In this document: one piece after another, positions 54,017 to 63,908 of the stretch
Layout of the letters: every line of letters starts with the position of its first letter
Position numbering within the stretch: the first letter of the stretch is position 1
Source: M30B19 sp041741535
GTDB lineage: Bacteria; Planctomycetota; Planctomycetia; Pirellulales; Pirellulaceae
Reading direction: 5' to 3'
DNA length: 64,000 bases
NCBI GenBank assembly: GCA_041741535.1
Contig: JBGSJV010000047.1
Location: 27,076-91,075 of the forward strand
The notes under the pieces: model-generated
The model's input: only the letters and a program-made list of their open reading frames with translations
Database searches by the model: none
Told to the model about the DNA's origin: nothing
Program-made: the position numbers and the translations under genes

Positions 54017-57000
54017 ATGCAAGCCCGTCGGCTAGTTGTTGGTGACTTTGGCAAACTTGGTCATTGGTTGTTCGGTTTGTTTGCCACGAGCCTTTTGGTT
54101 GTCATGGGAGTGGCCAGTTCTGGATTTCCGCCGAGCCAACAGGCCTCCGCCGCCGAGGAGCAGCGATTTATGTATCAGGACCAAGACCAGCGGCTCAAAC
54201 TCTGGCAACAAGTCGATGAGGCTCAAGGCAATGGCCTGCCGAAAACGGCCATCGAACACTTGGAAACGATCCGCAAAAGCGCGCAACAAGACGGCGCCCA
54301 CGCCGAAGCCCTCAAGGCACTGGGCATGAAGTTGGCGGTCGAATCGTCGTTGGACCAGCCCGCAGCTCCTAAAATGATACGAGGCCTGGAAGCCGCACTG
54401 CCCGAACTTCCGCCGACCATGCAACCGCTGGCCAAAGGGCTCCTAGCGAACTGGTATTTCAGCTACTTTCAACAGAATCGCTGGCAGTTTTCGCAGCGCA
54501 GTCAAACGGAAGCTCCCCCAAGCGACGATTTTGAAACTTGGGACTTGAAGCAATTCCTCAAACATGTGGATCACTTGTATCGCGATGCGTTAACGGCCGA
54601 AGAAACGCTTCAAAAGATTTTGATCAGCGAAGTGGCGGCGATTTTGACCGACATTCCCGCGGCCGACGAATTCCGTCCAACCTTGTACGACTTTTTAGCC
54701 TTTCAATCGCTCGATTTTTACCAACTTGATGAACAGATCATTCGTCAGCAAGGCTCTTTCCAGATCGCGGCTGAAGGCCCCGTGTTCAGCTCGTTGGATC
54801 AATTCGTGACTTGGATGCCGGAAACGCAAGACGAGGATTCGTATGTCTTGCAAGCCATCAAGACCTATCAGGCCCTGCTGCAATTTCATGCCAAAGACGA
54901 AAACCCCAGCGCAAGGTTAGACGCCGATTTGCAACGACTGGAGTTCGGCAATCAAGTCGCCTATGGCAGCGACAAGTCGGCAAGATATGAAGCGGCCTTG
55001 CAGCGCTTTGCCGACGAACACCGAGAGCATCCGTTGTCTTCGCTGGCGTTGGCTCGGTTGGCCGGTAGTAAATGGGCCAACAAGAAAAACAAAGAAGCAC
55101 ATCAATTGGCGAAACAGGGCCTGGATCGTTTTCCGCAAAGTCGTGGTGCAGCACAGTGCCATAACTTGATTCAAGAGATCGAAGCGAAAGAACTATCGAT
55201 TCAAACGGAGCGGGTCTGGAACGCGGCCGGACCGACATTACAAATCAGTGCTCGGAACCTAAACAAAGTCCACTTCCGTCTGTTGCCCTTTGATTACGAC
55301 AAATGGTCGTGGGGCATGTACCAAGAGCCGACCAACATGGAGTACGAAGAGCGACTCAAGTTAGGCACTCGCCCGCACGTCGCCGCTTGGACCGTGGACT
55401 TACCGGCTCGTGATGACTACAGCACCGTTTATCAAGAGTTCAGCGAGTTGCCCGACGTGAAACCAGGTTGCTACTTGTTATTGGCCAGCGACAGCACCGA
55501 ATTTTCCGCCGGGAACAATCAACTTTCGGTCACCGAGGTTTGGGTCAGTGACTTGGCGCTATTGATGCGCGAAGACTATCAATCTCGTGAGGTCATCGGG
55601 CAAGTTGTCAACGCTTTGGACGGGCAACCGCAAGCCGAAGCGACGGTGACCGTTCGCGCTTGGAAGCAAGATGGAAACAACAGTCGCGAAGAGGTGCGCG
55701 CCGATCTCACAACGGACGCCAACGGCTTCTTCCGGATACCGCGCGAGCAGCAAATCGTTTACAAGTTCGTGGCAAAGGTGGGGGCGCATTCGCTCGGTTA
55801 CATCGATACTCGCTGGTACTACGGGCAGAATCAAGACGAACAGGGCGTCCAGCGCTACGCCATGTTTTTCACGGACCGAGCCATCTACCGTCCTGGGCAA
55901 ACCATTCAGTTCAAAGGGGTTTTGCACGAAGCCAATCAAACCAGCGCTGTTTACCGAGCCGTTGCCGGACGCAGCGTCAAGGTTGGCCTCTGGGACATGA
56001 ATAACGAATTGGTTGATCAACTGCAGTTGACCAGCAACGAGTACGGTTCGTTCAGTGGCAGCTTTGTTGCGGCTCGGGATCGAGCGACCGGTCCGATGCG
56101 CATTGGCACCATCGAGGGACGATTCAATGGAAGCCAGACGTTCAGGGTCGAAGAATACAAGCGGCCCAAGTTTTACACCGAAGTCTCGCGACCGGAGCAA
56201 CAGTTCCAACTGAACGATCAAGTCACCGTGAAGGGCAAAGCGACCGCCTATACGGGTGCGCCAATTGACGGAGCCAAAGTCAGCTATCGCGTGGTTCGGG
56301 AAGTTCGCTACCCCATGTGGTGGATGTGGCGGTGCTGGTACTGCCCTCCTATGCAAGGTGAATCGCAAGAGATCGCCAATGGCGTGTTGACGACGCAAGT
56401 CGATGGCTCGTTTGAAATTCCTTTCACAGCCCTGCCTGATCTGAAGGTGGACAAAAGTAGTCAACCGGTGTTTTCGTTTACCGTTTATGCCGATGTGACC
56501 GACACCGCCGGCGAGACTCGTTCGGCCAATACCACGATTCGGTTGGGCTACACATCGCTGGAAGCGTCGGTCTCGGTTGATGGGTGGTTAACGACTGCGG
56601 CGGCCACCGAGATCAAGTGCCAAGTGACCAATCTGGACGGTCAACCACAAAGTGTCGATGGAACGCTAAAGATCTACAGCCTAAAAGCGCCCGAAAAAGT
56701 TCAACGGGCTCAGCTCCCCGGATTGTACAGCCTTCGCATGACCTATCTCGGCGATCTTTCTCTACGAGGTTCGGTGATCGATCCCAAGCTTACTCAACCG
56801 GATCTCTCGCAAATCAATTCGTGGCCCTCAGGGGATGAAGTTGCCAGCGTGTCGCTGACGACCGATGGGGAAGGCAAAGCCAGTCACGGGGTGACACTGC
56901 CTGAAGGAGCCTATCGCGTCCAGTGGCAAACTTTGGATCGTTCAGGGCAAACGGTCTTGTCCGAACAGACATTCCAAGTGATCGACTCGGCGAAAACCAC

Positions 57001-60000
57001 GTTCGGTATCAAGGTTCCGAATTTCTTGGCTGCCGAAAAATGGTCGGTCGAACCAGGTGAAAAATTCACCGCCATATGGGGGACAGGCTACGAAACGGGC
57101 CGAGCCTTCGTGCAATGGGTCCATCGCGGCAAAGTCTTGCAAGAATTTTGGACCGATGCAAACCGCACGCAAGTGCCCTTGGAGTTCACCCCAACGGAAG
57201 AACACCGCGGAGGCTTGCAGTTGATCGTGAGTTATGTCCGTGATAATCGTGCCTATATCGATTCGCGAACCATCAGTGTGCCTTGGACAACCAAACAACT
57301 AACCGTGAGATGGGAACGCTTTGTTTCGAAACTCCAACCTGGTCAAAAAGAGACCTGGACGGCGGTCATCAGTGGCCCCGACGCCAAGTCGGCCGCCGCC
57401 GAAATGGTCGCCACTTTGTACGACGCGTCGCTGGATGCGTTTGCACCGCATATTTTCACATCTAGCTTTGGCACTTTCTATCAGGACTACCTTCGCTGGA
57501 GCTTGTCTCATTCGAATCGGTTGCAAAACTTGAACGTTTTCCACTACGGTTGGCAACGAGACTACCGCGACCCAAGCTTTGGCTATCGCCAATTTGATCA
57601 TCGGTTGTTGTTGGACAATTGGCAGATGATGGCGTTTGGTGGTATGCCCGGTGGCGGCGGTGGGCGAATGATGAGAGCGCGCGGCACTGCGGGCGGGATT
57701 GAATCGGCCGAGATGATGCGGGATGCGGCTCCCGCACCGGCGATGTCGATGGCCAAAGGTGGAGAAATGGGAGCGATCGCCGAGGCTCGCCAAGAAGCCA
57801 ACTACAATTTGGCCGAAACCGAATCGGCTCCGAGTCCCACGCCTGCTCCCAACTTGGACCAAGTTCAGGCTCGGCAGAATTTGAATGAAACGGCGTTCTT
57901 CTTTCCGCACGTGGTCGCGGACAAAGATGGGACCGTGCGACTGGAATTCCAGATGCCGGAAGCACTCACCAAGTGGAAGTTCATGGGCTTTGTGCATGAT
58001 GCTCAGCTGCGAGCCGGGCTATTGAACGATGAAGTCGTCACTAGCAAAGACCTGATGGTCCAGCCCAATCCGCCGCGGTTCTTGCGCGAAGGTGACAAGC
58101 TGGAGTTTTCGGTCAAGATCGTCAACCAATCGGCAACGCGGCAGACTGGTCGTGCGAAACTGACGCTGTCCAATTTGCAGACGGACGAGTCGATGTCGCG
58201 AGCGATGGGACTCGCGACGGAAGAGCAGTCCTTCGACATTCCTGCCGGTCAATCCACCAGTTTGTATTGGATGTTGGATGTGCCGGATTTCTCCGGTGTG
58301 TTGGGCTATCGTGTGGTGGCTGCGACGGAACGATTGTCCGACGGCGAAGAAGGTTTCTTGCCGGTCTTGAGCAAACGAGTCTTGGTGAAAGAAGCACTAC
58401 CGTTGCCGATTCGCGGCCAAATGACCAAGCAGTTCGAATTCCAATCCTTGCTCAAGTCCGGTGACAGTGAGACGCTGCGGCATCAGTCGCTGACCGTGCA
58501 AATGACTTCGAACCCAACGTGGTACGCGGTCATGGCACTCCCGTATCTGATGGAGAACCCGTACCCGAGTAGCGAAAGCATTTTCAGTCGCTTGTATGCC
58601 AACTCGCTGGGCCATCACATTGTGGGCAGTAACCCGCGAATCGAGAGAATTTTCAAGCAATGGGAAGGCACTGATGCCTTGGACAGTCCCCTGGAAAAAA
58701 ACGAGGACCTCAAGAACATCCTGATCCAGCAAACGCCGTGGTTGCGCGATGCCAAGTCGGAGAGCCAGGCTCGGCGACAAGTGGCTGTGCTGTTCGACAA
58801 GAATCGTTTACAGAGCGAGATGGCTTCGGCCCAACAACGACTGGCTCAAATGCAATACAGCGATGGTAGCTGGCCTTGGTGCCCCGGTGGACCCGGCAAC
58901 GACTACATTACCTTGCACATCGTGACAGGGATGGGCCGCTTGCGGCATTTGGGAGTTGAGTTGGATCCGGCAATGGCGATCAAGGCACTGGATCGTTTGG
59001 ACAACTTCATGGACCAGACCTACAAACGCATCCTCCAAACGAAGACCGAACAGAATAACCATCTGTCTTCGACGATTACGATGTACTTGTACGGCCGTAG
59101 CTTCTTCTTGCAGGATCAAGCAATCGATCCCAAATACAAGCCAGCCGTGGATTATTTCTTGCAACAGGCTCGCGACCATTGGGTGAGCTTGGACGCTCGG
59201 TTGCCGCAAGGCTACGTCGCGATTGCTTTGAAGCGGTTTGGCGACTTGCAAACACCGGCCAAGATTGTGAAGTCGCTGACCGAACGTAGCCTGAGCGACG
59301 AAGAGATGGGAATGTTCTGGCGCGAAGGTCAATCGCGGTGGCGTTGGTGGGAAGCACCGATCGAAACTCAGGCCATGATGATCGAAGTGTTCGATGAAGT
59401 GGCGGGTGATGCCGAACGAGTCGAGGAGCTAAAGGTTTGGTTGCTCAAACAAAAGCAAACTCAGAACTGGGAGACGTCGAAAGGTACAACCGATGCGATC
59501 TACGCGTTGTTGCTGCGTGGGACTTCGGGGTTGGCATCAACTCAGTTGGTGGAAGTGCAAGTAGGTTCGCTGAAGATCGAGCCCCAGAAGACAGAAGCCG
59601 GAACGGGCTTTTATCAGGAACGTATGGTCCGCGGCGAAATTGTTGCAGACATGGGCCAAATCACCGTGACCAAGAAAGACGCCGGAGTCGCTTGGGGTAG
59701 TGTCCACTGGCAGTACTTGGAGGACATTTCCAAAGTCAAAGCCTACAGCGAATCGCCACTCACGTTGACCAAGTCCCTGTTCAAGAAAATCAACACGCCT
59801 GAGGGACCCGTGATTCAGCCGGTTATCGGAGCTCTGGAAGTGGGTGATCAGGTTGTGGTTCGCTTAGAACTGCGATCGGATCGTGACTTGGAGTACGTTC
59901 ACTTGAAGGACGATCGTGGCAGTGGTACCGAGCCTGTGGATGTTCTGTCGGTCTATCGGTACCAAGACGGGTTGGGCTATTACCAATCGACTCGGGATAC

Positions 60001-60169
60001 GGGCAGCCACTTCTTCATCGAGTCCTTGCCACGGGGCGTGTATGTGTTCGAGTATTCCGTGCGGGTTCAACATCGTGGCCAGTATCAAACCGGCATGGCA
60101 TTGCTGGAGTGCATGTACGCTCCCGAATTCAACGGCCACAGCCAGAGCTTGCCCATGGAAGTGAAGTAG
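54017..60169 (+). CDS. Alpha-2-macroglobulin-like protein without thioester
   Basis: This 2050-residue protein has an N-terminal membrane segment (LFGLFATSLLVVMGVASSG) and helical repeats to about 400. MG domains follow, including TDRAIYRPGQTIQFKG (about 615), the family's MG2/MG3 signature. A Met/Gly/Arg-rich stretch (about 1205-1255) sits where the bait region is expected. The A2M motif FFFPHVVADKDGTVRLEFQMPEALTKWK leads into the alpha-barrel (thioester) domain. At the usual thioester site the sequence reads PYPSSESIFSRL, with no CGEQ, so no covalent trapping is expected. ATG at 54017 has an AGGA site. Probably a periplasmic protease trap or scaffold. Confidence 0.87.
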   Translation: MQARRLVVGDFGKLGHWLFGLFATSLLVVMGVASSGFPPSQQASAAEEQRFMYQDQDQRLKLWQQVDEAQGNGLPKTAIEHLETIRKSAQQDGAHAEALKALGMKLAVESSLDQPAAPKMIRGLEAALPELPPTMQPLAKGLLANWYFSYFQQNRWQFSQRSQTEAPPSDDFETWDLKQFLKHVDHLYRDALTAEETLQKILISEVAAILTDIPAADEFRPTLYDFLAFQSLDFYQLDEQIIRQQGSFQIAAEGPVFSSLDQFVTWMPETQDEDSYVLQAIKTYQALLQFHAKDENPSARLDADLQRLEFGNQVAYGSDKSARYEAALQRFADEHREHPLSSLALARLAGSKWANKKNKEAHQLAKQGLDRFPQSRGAAQCHNLIQEIEAKELSIQTERVWNAAGPTLQISARNLNKVHFRLLPFDYDKWSWGMYQEPTNMEYEERLKLGTRPHVAAWTVDLPARDDYSTVYQEFSELPDVKPGCYLLLASDSTEFSAGNNQLSVTEVWVSDLALLMREDYQSREVIGQVVNALDGQPQAEATVTVRAWKQDGNNSREEVRADLTTDANGFFRIPREQQIVYKFVAKVGAHSLGYIDTRWYYGQNQDEQGVQRYAMFFTDRAIYRPGQTIQFKGVLHEANQTSAVYRAVAGRSVKVGLWDMNNELVDQLQLTSNEYGSFSGSFVAARDRATGPMRIGTIEGRFNGSQTFRVEEYKRPKFYTEVSRPEQQFQLNDQVTVKGKATAYTGAPIDGAKVSYRVVREVRYPMWWMWRCWYCPPMQGESQEIANGVLTTQVDGSFEIPFTALPDLKVDKSSQPVFSFTVYADVTDTAGETRSANTTIRLGYTSLEASVSVDGWLTTAAATEIKCQVTNLDGQPQSVDGTLKIYSLKAPEKVQRAQLPGLYSLRMTYLGDLSLRGSVIDPKLTQPDLSQINSWPSGDEVASVSLTTDGEGKASHGVTLPEGAYRVQWQTLDRSGQTVLSEQTFQVIDSAKTTFGIKVPNFLAAEKWSVEPGEKFTAIWGTGYETGRAFVQWVHRGKVLQEFWTDANRTQVPLEFTPTEEHRGGLQLIVSYVRDNRAYIDSRTISVPWTTKQLTVRWERFVSKLQPGQKETWTAVISGPDAKSAAAEMVATLYDASLDAFAPHIFTSSFGTFYQDYLRWSLSHSNRLQNLNVFHYGWQRDYRDPSFGYRQFDHRLLLDNWQMMAFGGMPGGGGGRMMRARGTAGGIESAEMMRDAAPAPAMSMAKGGEMGAIAEARQEANYNLAETESAPSPTPAPNLDQVQARQNLNETAFFFPHVVADKDGTVRLEFQMPEALTKWKFMGFVHDAQLRAGLLNDEVVTSKDLMVQPNPPRFLREGDKLEFSVKIVNQSATRQTGRAKLTLSNLQTDESMSRAMGLATEEQSFDIPAGQSTSLYWMLDVPDFSGVLGYRVVAATERLSDGEEGFLPVLSKRVLVKEALPLPIRGQMTKQFEFQSLLKSGDSETLRHQSLTVQMTSNPTWYAVMALPYLMENPYPSSESIFSRLYANSLGHHIVGSNPRIERIFKQWEGTDALDSPLEKNEDLKNILIQQTPWLRDAKSESQARRQVAVLFDKNRLQSEMASAQQRLAQMQYSDGSWPWCPGGPGNDYITLHIVTGMGRLRHLGVELDPAMAIKALDRLDNFMDQTYKRILQTKTEQNNHLSSTITMYLYGRSFFLQDQAIDPKYKPAVDYFLQQARDHWVSLDARLPQGYVAIALKRFGDLQTPAKIVKSLTERSLSDEEMGMFWREGQSRWRWWEAPIETQAMMIEVFDEVAGDAERVEELKVWLLKQKQTQNWETSKGTTDAIYALLLRGTSGLASTQLVEVQVGSLKIEPQKTEAGTGFYQERMVRGEIVADMGQITVTKKDAGVAWGSVHWQYLEDISKVKAYSESPLTLTKSLFKKINTPEGPVIQPVIGALEVGDQVVVRLELRSDRDLEYVHLKDDRGSGTEPVDVLSVYRYQDGLGYYQSTRDTGSHFFIESLPRGVYVFEYSVRVQHRGQYQTGMALLECMYAPEFNGHSQSLPMEVK

Positions 60170-60503
60170 AGGCCACACGCCGCCAGTGCGAAGGTTAACC
60201 ACGTGAGCACAGCATGGATGGGCGGGAATCCGACCATCCATGCGCCGCTCCGCGCGTCAGCCGCAAACAGAACCCCAATTGCCGACCATTCACAATATTC
60301 GCTTGTGGACCACTTTTTATGGCACGGATTGGCTCGTCGAACCTGCAACAAATGGTTGGACGAGCGACAATCCCTCTATCAGAACTTGCGGAGTCTGGGT
60401 TATTATCGTTCTAGCCTTTGGAAGACGTGGGGAATGCAAATTCGCTCGAGGATTGCGTTGGAGAAGGCCGAACTCCTTTTGATATATAGGCTTTGAGCTA
60501 CCC
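60170..60503. other. Intergenic region with a long hairpin
   Basis: This 334-bp gap lies between the macroglobulin-like gene and the permease gene. It contains a perfect 10-bp hairpin at 60212-60243. Open frames through it have no protein-like composition. No T-run follows the hairpin. Confidence 0.55.
60212..60243. repeat. Perfect hairpin (REP-like)
   Basis: The arms gcatggatgg (60212-60221) and ccatccatgc (60234-60243) enclose a 12-base loop. No T-run follows, so it is not a classic terminator. Confidence 0.85.
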
Positions 60504-61988
60504 ATGCGAAAAATGTTGACGGTTGCGGGACGTGAATTCCGTGCGATGGTGGCGACCAAGGCGTTTCTGCTTTCGTTGGTCGTGATGCCGGTACTGATGT
60601 TCGGCGGCATCTTGGCCATGAACTTCATGGGGCGATTGACGAAATCCGAAACGCTCAAGATTGCAATCTGGGACCCCAACAATCTGTTTGTCGGGGATTT
60701 GCAACAAGCGGCCGAGATGCGGAATCAGGTCCTGTCTGCCACGACGCCTCCGGTGCCGCTGGATCTGACGGCTCAAGTGAAGCAGGAGTTTCCGGAGGAA
60801 TTCAAAGACGCCACTGGTTCGGTCTCAGCGGACGGAAAACCTCAGCCCGAGGCCGAGTCATCAGAGAAGAAGACCGCTCCGGCAAATCGATCCAGCGGTG
60901 GGCCATTGGCCGAGAACGATCGCTTCGAATTGGTCCGTTTGACGGATGCAACCTTGGACGATGCCCGGCGACTGGAGTTGTCGGCTCAGGTGCGATCCAA
61001 AGAACTGCACGCCTTTGTCGAGATACCCGCGGAGATGGAAACTTGGCTGGCCGATGTCTCAGGTGCGAATGCGACCGGGGCGAAGATGCCGATGATCCAG
61101 TTCTATTCCGAGGGCTCGGGTTTGGATTCCGCCCGCCGTTGGATCGGCGAAACGATGAATCAGTTGGCCAAGAACAATCGCTTTGAAAAGTTGGGACTTA
61201 GTCCGCAGCAGGTCATGGTTGCCAATCAACCGGTGCCGATCCAATCGATGGGCTTGGTGACCCAACGAAGCGACGGCAGCGTGTCCAGTGAAGCGTCACG
61301 CGACATGATGACCGCGATGTTTTTGCCGATGGGCATCATGATGCTGATGTTCATGGTTGTGATGATGGCCGCTCAGCCGATGCTGGAGACGGTGTTGGAA
61401 GAGAAGTCCCTGCGTATCGCGGAAGTATTGTTGGGCAGTTGCAATCCGTCGCAGTTGATGATGGGCAAACTTTTGGGGACCGTCGCAGGGTCGCTGATGA
61501 TCTTTTCGTTCTACTTGTTTGGCGCGCTTGGGTTTGCTTGGAACCAGAACTTGCTGAGCACGGTGCCCCTGTGGGTGATTCCTTGGTTTTTCTTGTTCCA
61601 ATTGTTTGCCGTTCTGTTTTATTCAGCAATCTTTATGGCGATTGGTGTCTCGGTTTCGCAGTTGAAAGATGCCCAGCCCATGATGATGCCGGTGTGGATG
61701 ATGCTGATGTTGCCGCTTATGACTTGGTTTGTCTTGGTGCAGAAGCCTGACGGCGCTTTTGCCTTTTGGTTGTCGATGTTTCCACCGACCGCCAGCACCG
61801 TGATGGTCCTCCGGATATCGACGGGTGTGACCGTACCGTTGTGGCAGATTCTGTTGAGTTTGGGGCTGTTGGTCGCCGCCACAACGATCATCGTCTACTT
61901 GGCTGGACGCATCTTCCGAGTTGGAATCTTATGGCAGGGCAAGACTCCTAAGTTGACCGAACTGCTGAGCTGGGCGTTTGTGAAATAG
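60504..61988 (+). CDS. ABC-2 type permease (NatB-like)
   Basis: This 494-residue protein has one N-terminal membrane helix (FLLSLVVMPVLMFGGILAMNF). A large extracytoplasmic domain spans about 45-265, with a Glu/Lys/Ser-rich insertion near 100-135. Five to six membrane helices fill the C-terminal half (MGIMMLMFMVVMMAAQPML onward). LETVLEEKSLRIAEVLLGS is the typical ABC-2 coupling segment. Such permeases need an ATPase subunit; none is present in this window, so the partner lies elsewhere. Preceded by the macroglobulin-like gene after a 334-bp gap. Confidence 0.87.
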   Translation: MRKMLTVAGREFRAMVATKAFLLSLVVMPVLMFGGILAMNFMGRLTKSETLKIAIWDPNNLFVGDLQQAAEMRNQVLSATTPPVPLDLTAQVKQEFPEEFKDATGSVSADGKPQPEAESSEKKTAPANRSSGGPLAENDRFELVRLTDATLDDARRLELSAQVRSKELHAFVEIPAEMETWLADVSGANATGAKMPMIQFYSEGSGLDSARRWIGETMNQLAKNNRFEKLGLSPQQVMVANQPVPIQSMGLVTQRSDGSVSSEASRDMMTAMFLPMGIMMLMFMVVMMAAQPMLETVLEEKSLRIAEVLLGSCNPSQLMMGKLLGTVAGSLMIFSFYLFGALGFAWNQNLLSTVPLWVIPWFFLFQLFAVLFYSAIFMAIGVSVSQLKDAQPMMMPVWMMLMLPLMTWFVLVQKPDGAFAFWLSMFPPTASTVMVLRISTGVTVPLWQILLSLGLLVAATTIIVYLAGRIFRVGILWQGKTPKLTELLSWAFVK

Positions 61989-62029
61989 GTTTCGCGGGCG
62001 AATGAAGTTAAGCGGATTTCAAGAAAGCC

Positions 62030-62278
62030 TTAAGGATTGGATTCTGATTCTGGAATTCGAAATTCCAAGATATCACCCGGCTGGCACTGCAGCACTTGGC
62101 AGATCGCATCTAGAGTGCTCAAACGAATCGCCTTGGCCTTGCCCGTTTTTAGGATTGACAAATTCGGTAGACTGATGCCTACCGCATCGGAAAGTTCGAT
62201 GAGTTTCATCTTGCGACGAGCCAACATGACATCGAGGTTGATGATGATCGCGATGAGAATAACTCCTGGATTGGTCAA
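62030..62278 (-). CDS. YozG-like helix-turn-helix regulator
   Basis: This protein of up to 82 residues is a Cro/CI-type regulator. The core reads INLDVMLARRKMKLIELSDAVGISLPNLSILKTGKAKAI, then a C-terminal LDAICQVLQCQPGDILEF, the YozG pattern. The start is unusual. Homologues begin MAIIINLD; here the equivalent is IAIIINLD, with ATC at 62252-62254 placed eight bases after AGGAG. The only ordinary start is TTG at 62278 with no clear ribosome site. It is downstream of a DUF2975 membrane-protein gene, its usual partner. Confidence 0.85.
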   Translation of the reverse strand: MTNPGVILIAIIINLDVMLARRKMKLIELSDAVGISLPNLSILKTGKAKAIRLSTLDAICQVLQCQPGDILEFRIPESESNP

Positions 62279-62354
62279 AACTTCAAAGTGGGACCGCGGC
62301 AGTTAACGGCCTGACAGCGAACGCTCGCCCGGGCACGGCAAGACGCACGATCGC

Positions 62355-62900
62355 TCAAACCGTAAGTTCAAGCTCTTCTTTCATGTGCAAGCTTTGTTTG
62401 ACGATGATGGATAAAATGACAACCAATGTACCAGCCATCAACGATTCGCAAACTCCGCTACCCAAATAAAGCCAAGCCGAACTTTCTAACGGTTCACTGT
62501 CGTGAAGCCATTGCAGATAAGTCGTGACGAGAATTGGGGTCACGATCTCTGCCAAAGCCAAGCCAAATAATCCTAGCCCAAATCGCCCCAAACCATTGAC
62601 GACGCCGTTCGAAATAAGCCGCCCACTAGAAAACTCATAAGACATCAGCACGACTTGGATCAACATCCATAGCCAACACATACTCTCCAAGGAAACCAGG
62701 GCCACCAAGACGGCACGTTGCCCGAAACTGAAGTCGGTCACGCCGAAAATCCGAGGGCCGGCCTCCGTGTCGATCACAATCCGAAACCCAAACCCACTCA
62801 AGACGGCCGCGATCGAAAGTATTGTTCCGGCGATGCTTAGCAGTGCCAACAGTCGCATGACCAAACTCCATCGCTCAACGCTATTCTGAGATCGGAACAT
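62355..62900 (-). CDS. DUF2975 membrane protein
   Basis: This 181-residue protein has four membrane segments (LLALLSIAGTILSIAAVLS, LVALVSLESMCWLWMLIQVVL, FGLGLFGLALAEIVTPILV and ESLMAGTLVVILSIIV). DUF2975 proteins are commonly encoded next to a YozG-type regulator, as here, and the pair may form a membrane-linked control switch. The ATG at 62900 is chosen because GGAGG lies upstream; the frame is open to 62930. An AT-rich inverted repeat 50-70 bases upstream probably regulates the pair. Confidence 0.82.
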   Translation of the reverse strand: MFRSQNSVERWSLVMRLLALLSIAGTILSIAAVLSGFGFRIVIDTEAGPRIFGVTDFSFGQRAVLVALVSLESMCWLWMLIQVVLMSYEFSSGRLISNGVVNGLGRFGLGLFGLALAEIVTPILVTTYLQWLHDSEPLESSAWLYLGSGVCESLMAGTLVVILSIIVKQSLHMKEELELTV

Positions 62901-62950
62901 GTCGCCTCCATGAATTCGTGTGATTTGCACCGATAGCGTTTGCGATAGAA

Positions 62951-62975
62951 TTTATCGATATTCGATAAATCGATA
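62951..62975. promoter_or_regulatory. Probable operator of the YozG/DUF2975 unit
   Basis: A perfect 8-bp inverted repeat (tttatcga-tat-tcgataaa, 62951-62969) is followed by another atcgata (62969-62975). It lies 51-69 bases before the DUF2975 start, in an AT-rich stretch between divergent genes. Binding by the HTH protein is inferred. Confidence 0.65.
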
Positions 62976-63125
62976 TTGCTATTCGCTTCTTTTTTAGCGA
63001 TATTTCGCCGATCCAAGAGTCTAACAGACTCGGCGACAGGCTTCCAGCAGACGGTCGCGGGTGGGTTTGTGGAATGGTGTAACCCGGCAGAAGTCGATGG
63101 CTGGCAACTAGAGATTGGACCAAAA

Positions 63126-63908
63126 ATGGGACGACGACTCGTAATTTTATGCATGCTGACGTTTCTCGTGAGTGGCTGCTCGGTTTCTCGCGAGCAACGC
63201 AAAATATTTGTGGGGTACCCCGCGCTGCAAGACGCCGTCAATCGGTCGACCTCAGGGCAAGTCCCTGATGATCGCCAAAGCAAAGACGGAGATCAACTCC
63301 CTCCCGCCCATGTCGACCACATCAAGGCGTTGCACTTTGTACCCGCAACCATTGAATATGGTGAGCCAAGACCAATCATCGATTCGGTAGGGTGGATGTT
63401 TGGTCTTCCGAGGCGAATATTGCTTTGGGATCAACGCGTCGATAATCACCAAGTTTCGAAAGAGACGGTGACCGCAGTTGGCGAATATTTGGCTACAAAC
63501 CGAATTGATGGAGTTGCCATTCGCGTCAACCAATATGCGCCACTGGATGAGTGGCGAAGGTTGCGAACGAACCAACAGGTTGGGGCTGGGTGGCGATACA
63601 CGTTCGGCTTGGGACATTGGGTGGCCTACACTTTGTTCCCGGGTCGCATCTGGGGTGGTGATTGGTATAACCCGTATTCCAACACGGTGCATCTGTATTC
63701 CGATGTTCCTCAATTGGGTTTGGTCGAAACAGCATACGCCAAGGACATTGCTTCTCAGGAATTCCCAGGAACCTATGCGACCGTCCAGACCTTACCGATC
63801 ATTGCCCTGTGGCACGAAACCAAAGCAACCAATGATGTCGTTTCATATATTGCTTTAAACCTGACTTGGCACGGAAAACAGTCAAAAAATGAGCACTTGA
63901 GTCCGTAA
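63126..63908 (+). CDS. Lipoprotein of unknown function
   Basis: This 260-residue protein has a lipoprotein signal (MGRRLVILCMLTFLVSGC, lipobox LVSGC). The mature part contains a conserved-looking segment GRIWGGDWYNPYSNTVHLYSDVPQ, followed by LVETAYAKDIASQEFPGTYA. Related planctomycete proteins appear to have a HE-x-x-H-like site at this point, which here reads VETAY, so a metal site is unlikely. This comparison is from memory. The ATG at 63126 is chosen because it starts the signal; the frame is open upstream. Divergent from DUF2975. Confidence 0.72.
   Translation: MGRRLVILCMLTFLVSGCSVSREQRKIFVGYPALQDAVNRSTSGQVPDDRQSKDGDQLPPAHVDHIKALHFVPATIEYGEPRPIIDSVGWMFGLPRRILLWDQRVDNHQVSKETVTAVGEYLATNRIDGVAIRVNQYAPLDEWRRLRTNQQVGAGWRYTFGLGHWVAYTLFPGRIWGGDWYNPYSNTVHLYSDVPQLGLVETAYAKDIASQEFPGTYATVQTLPIIALWHETKATNDVVSYIALNLTWHGKQSKNEHLSP

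Noticed and set aside
60203..60496. A 97-residue plus-strand frame
   Set aside because: It runs through a hairpin and has Trp/Arg-rich, non-conserved-looking composition, with no ribosome site.
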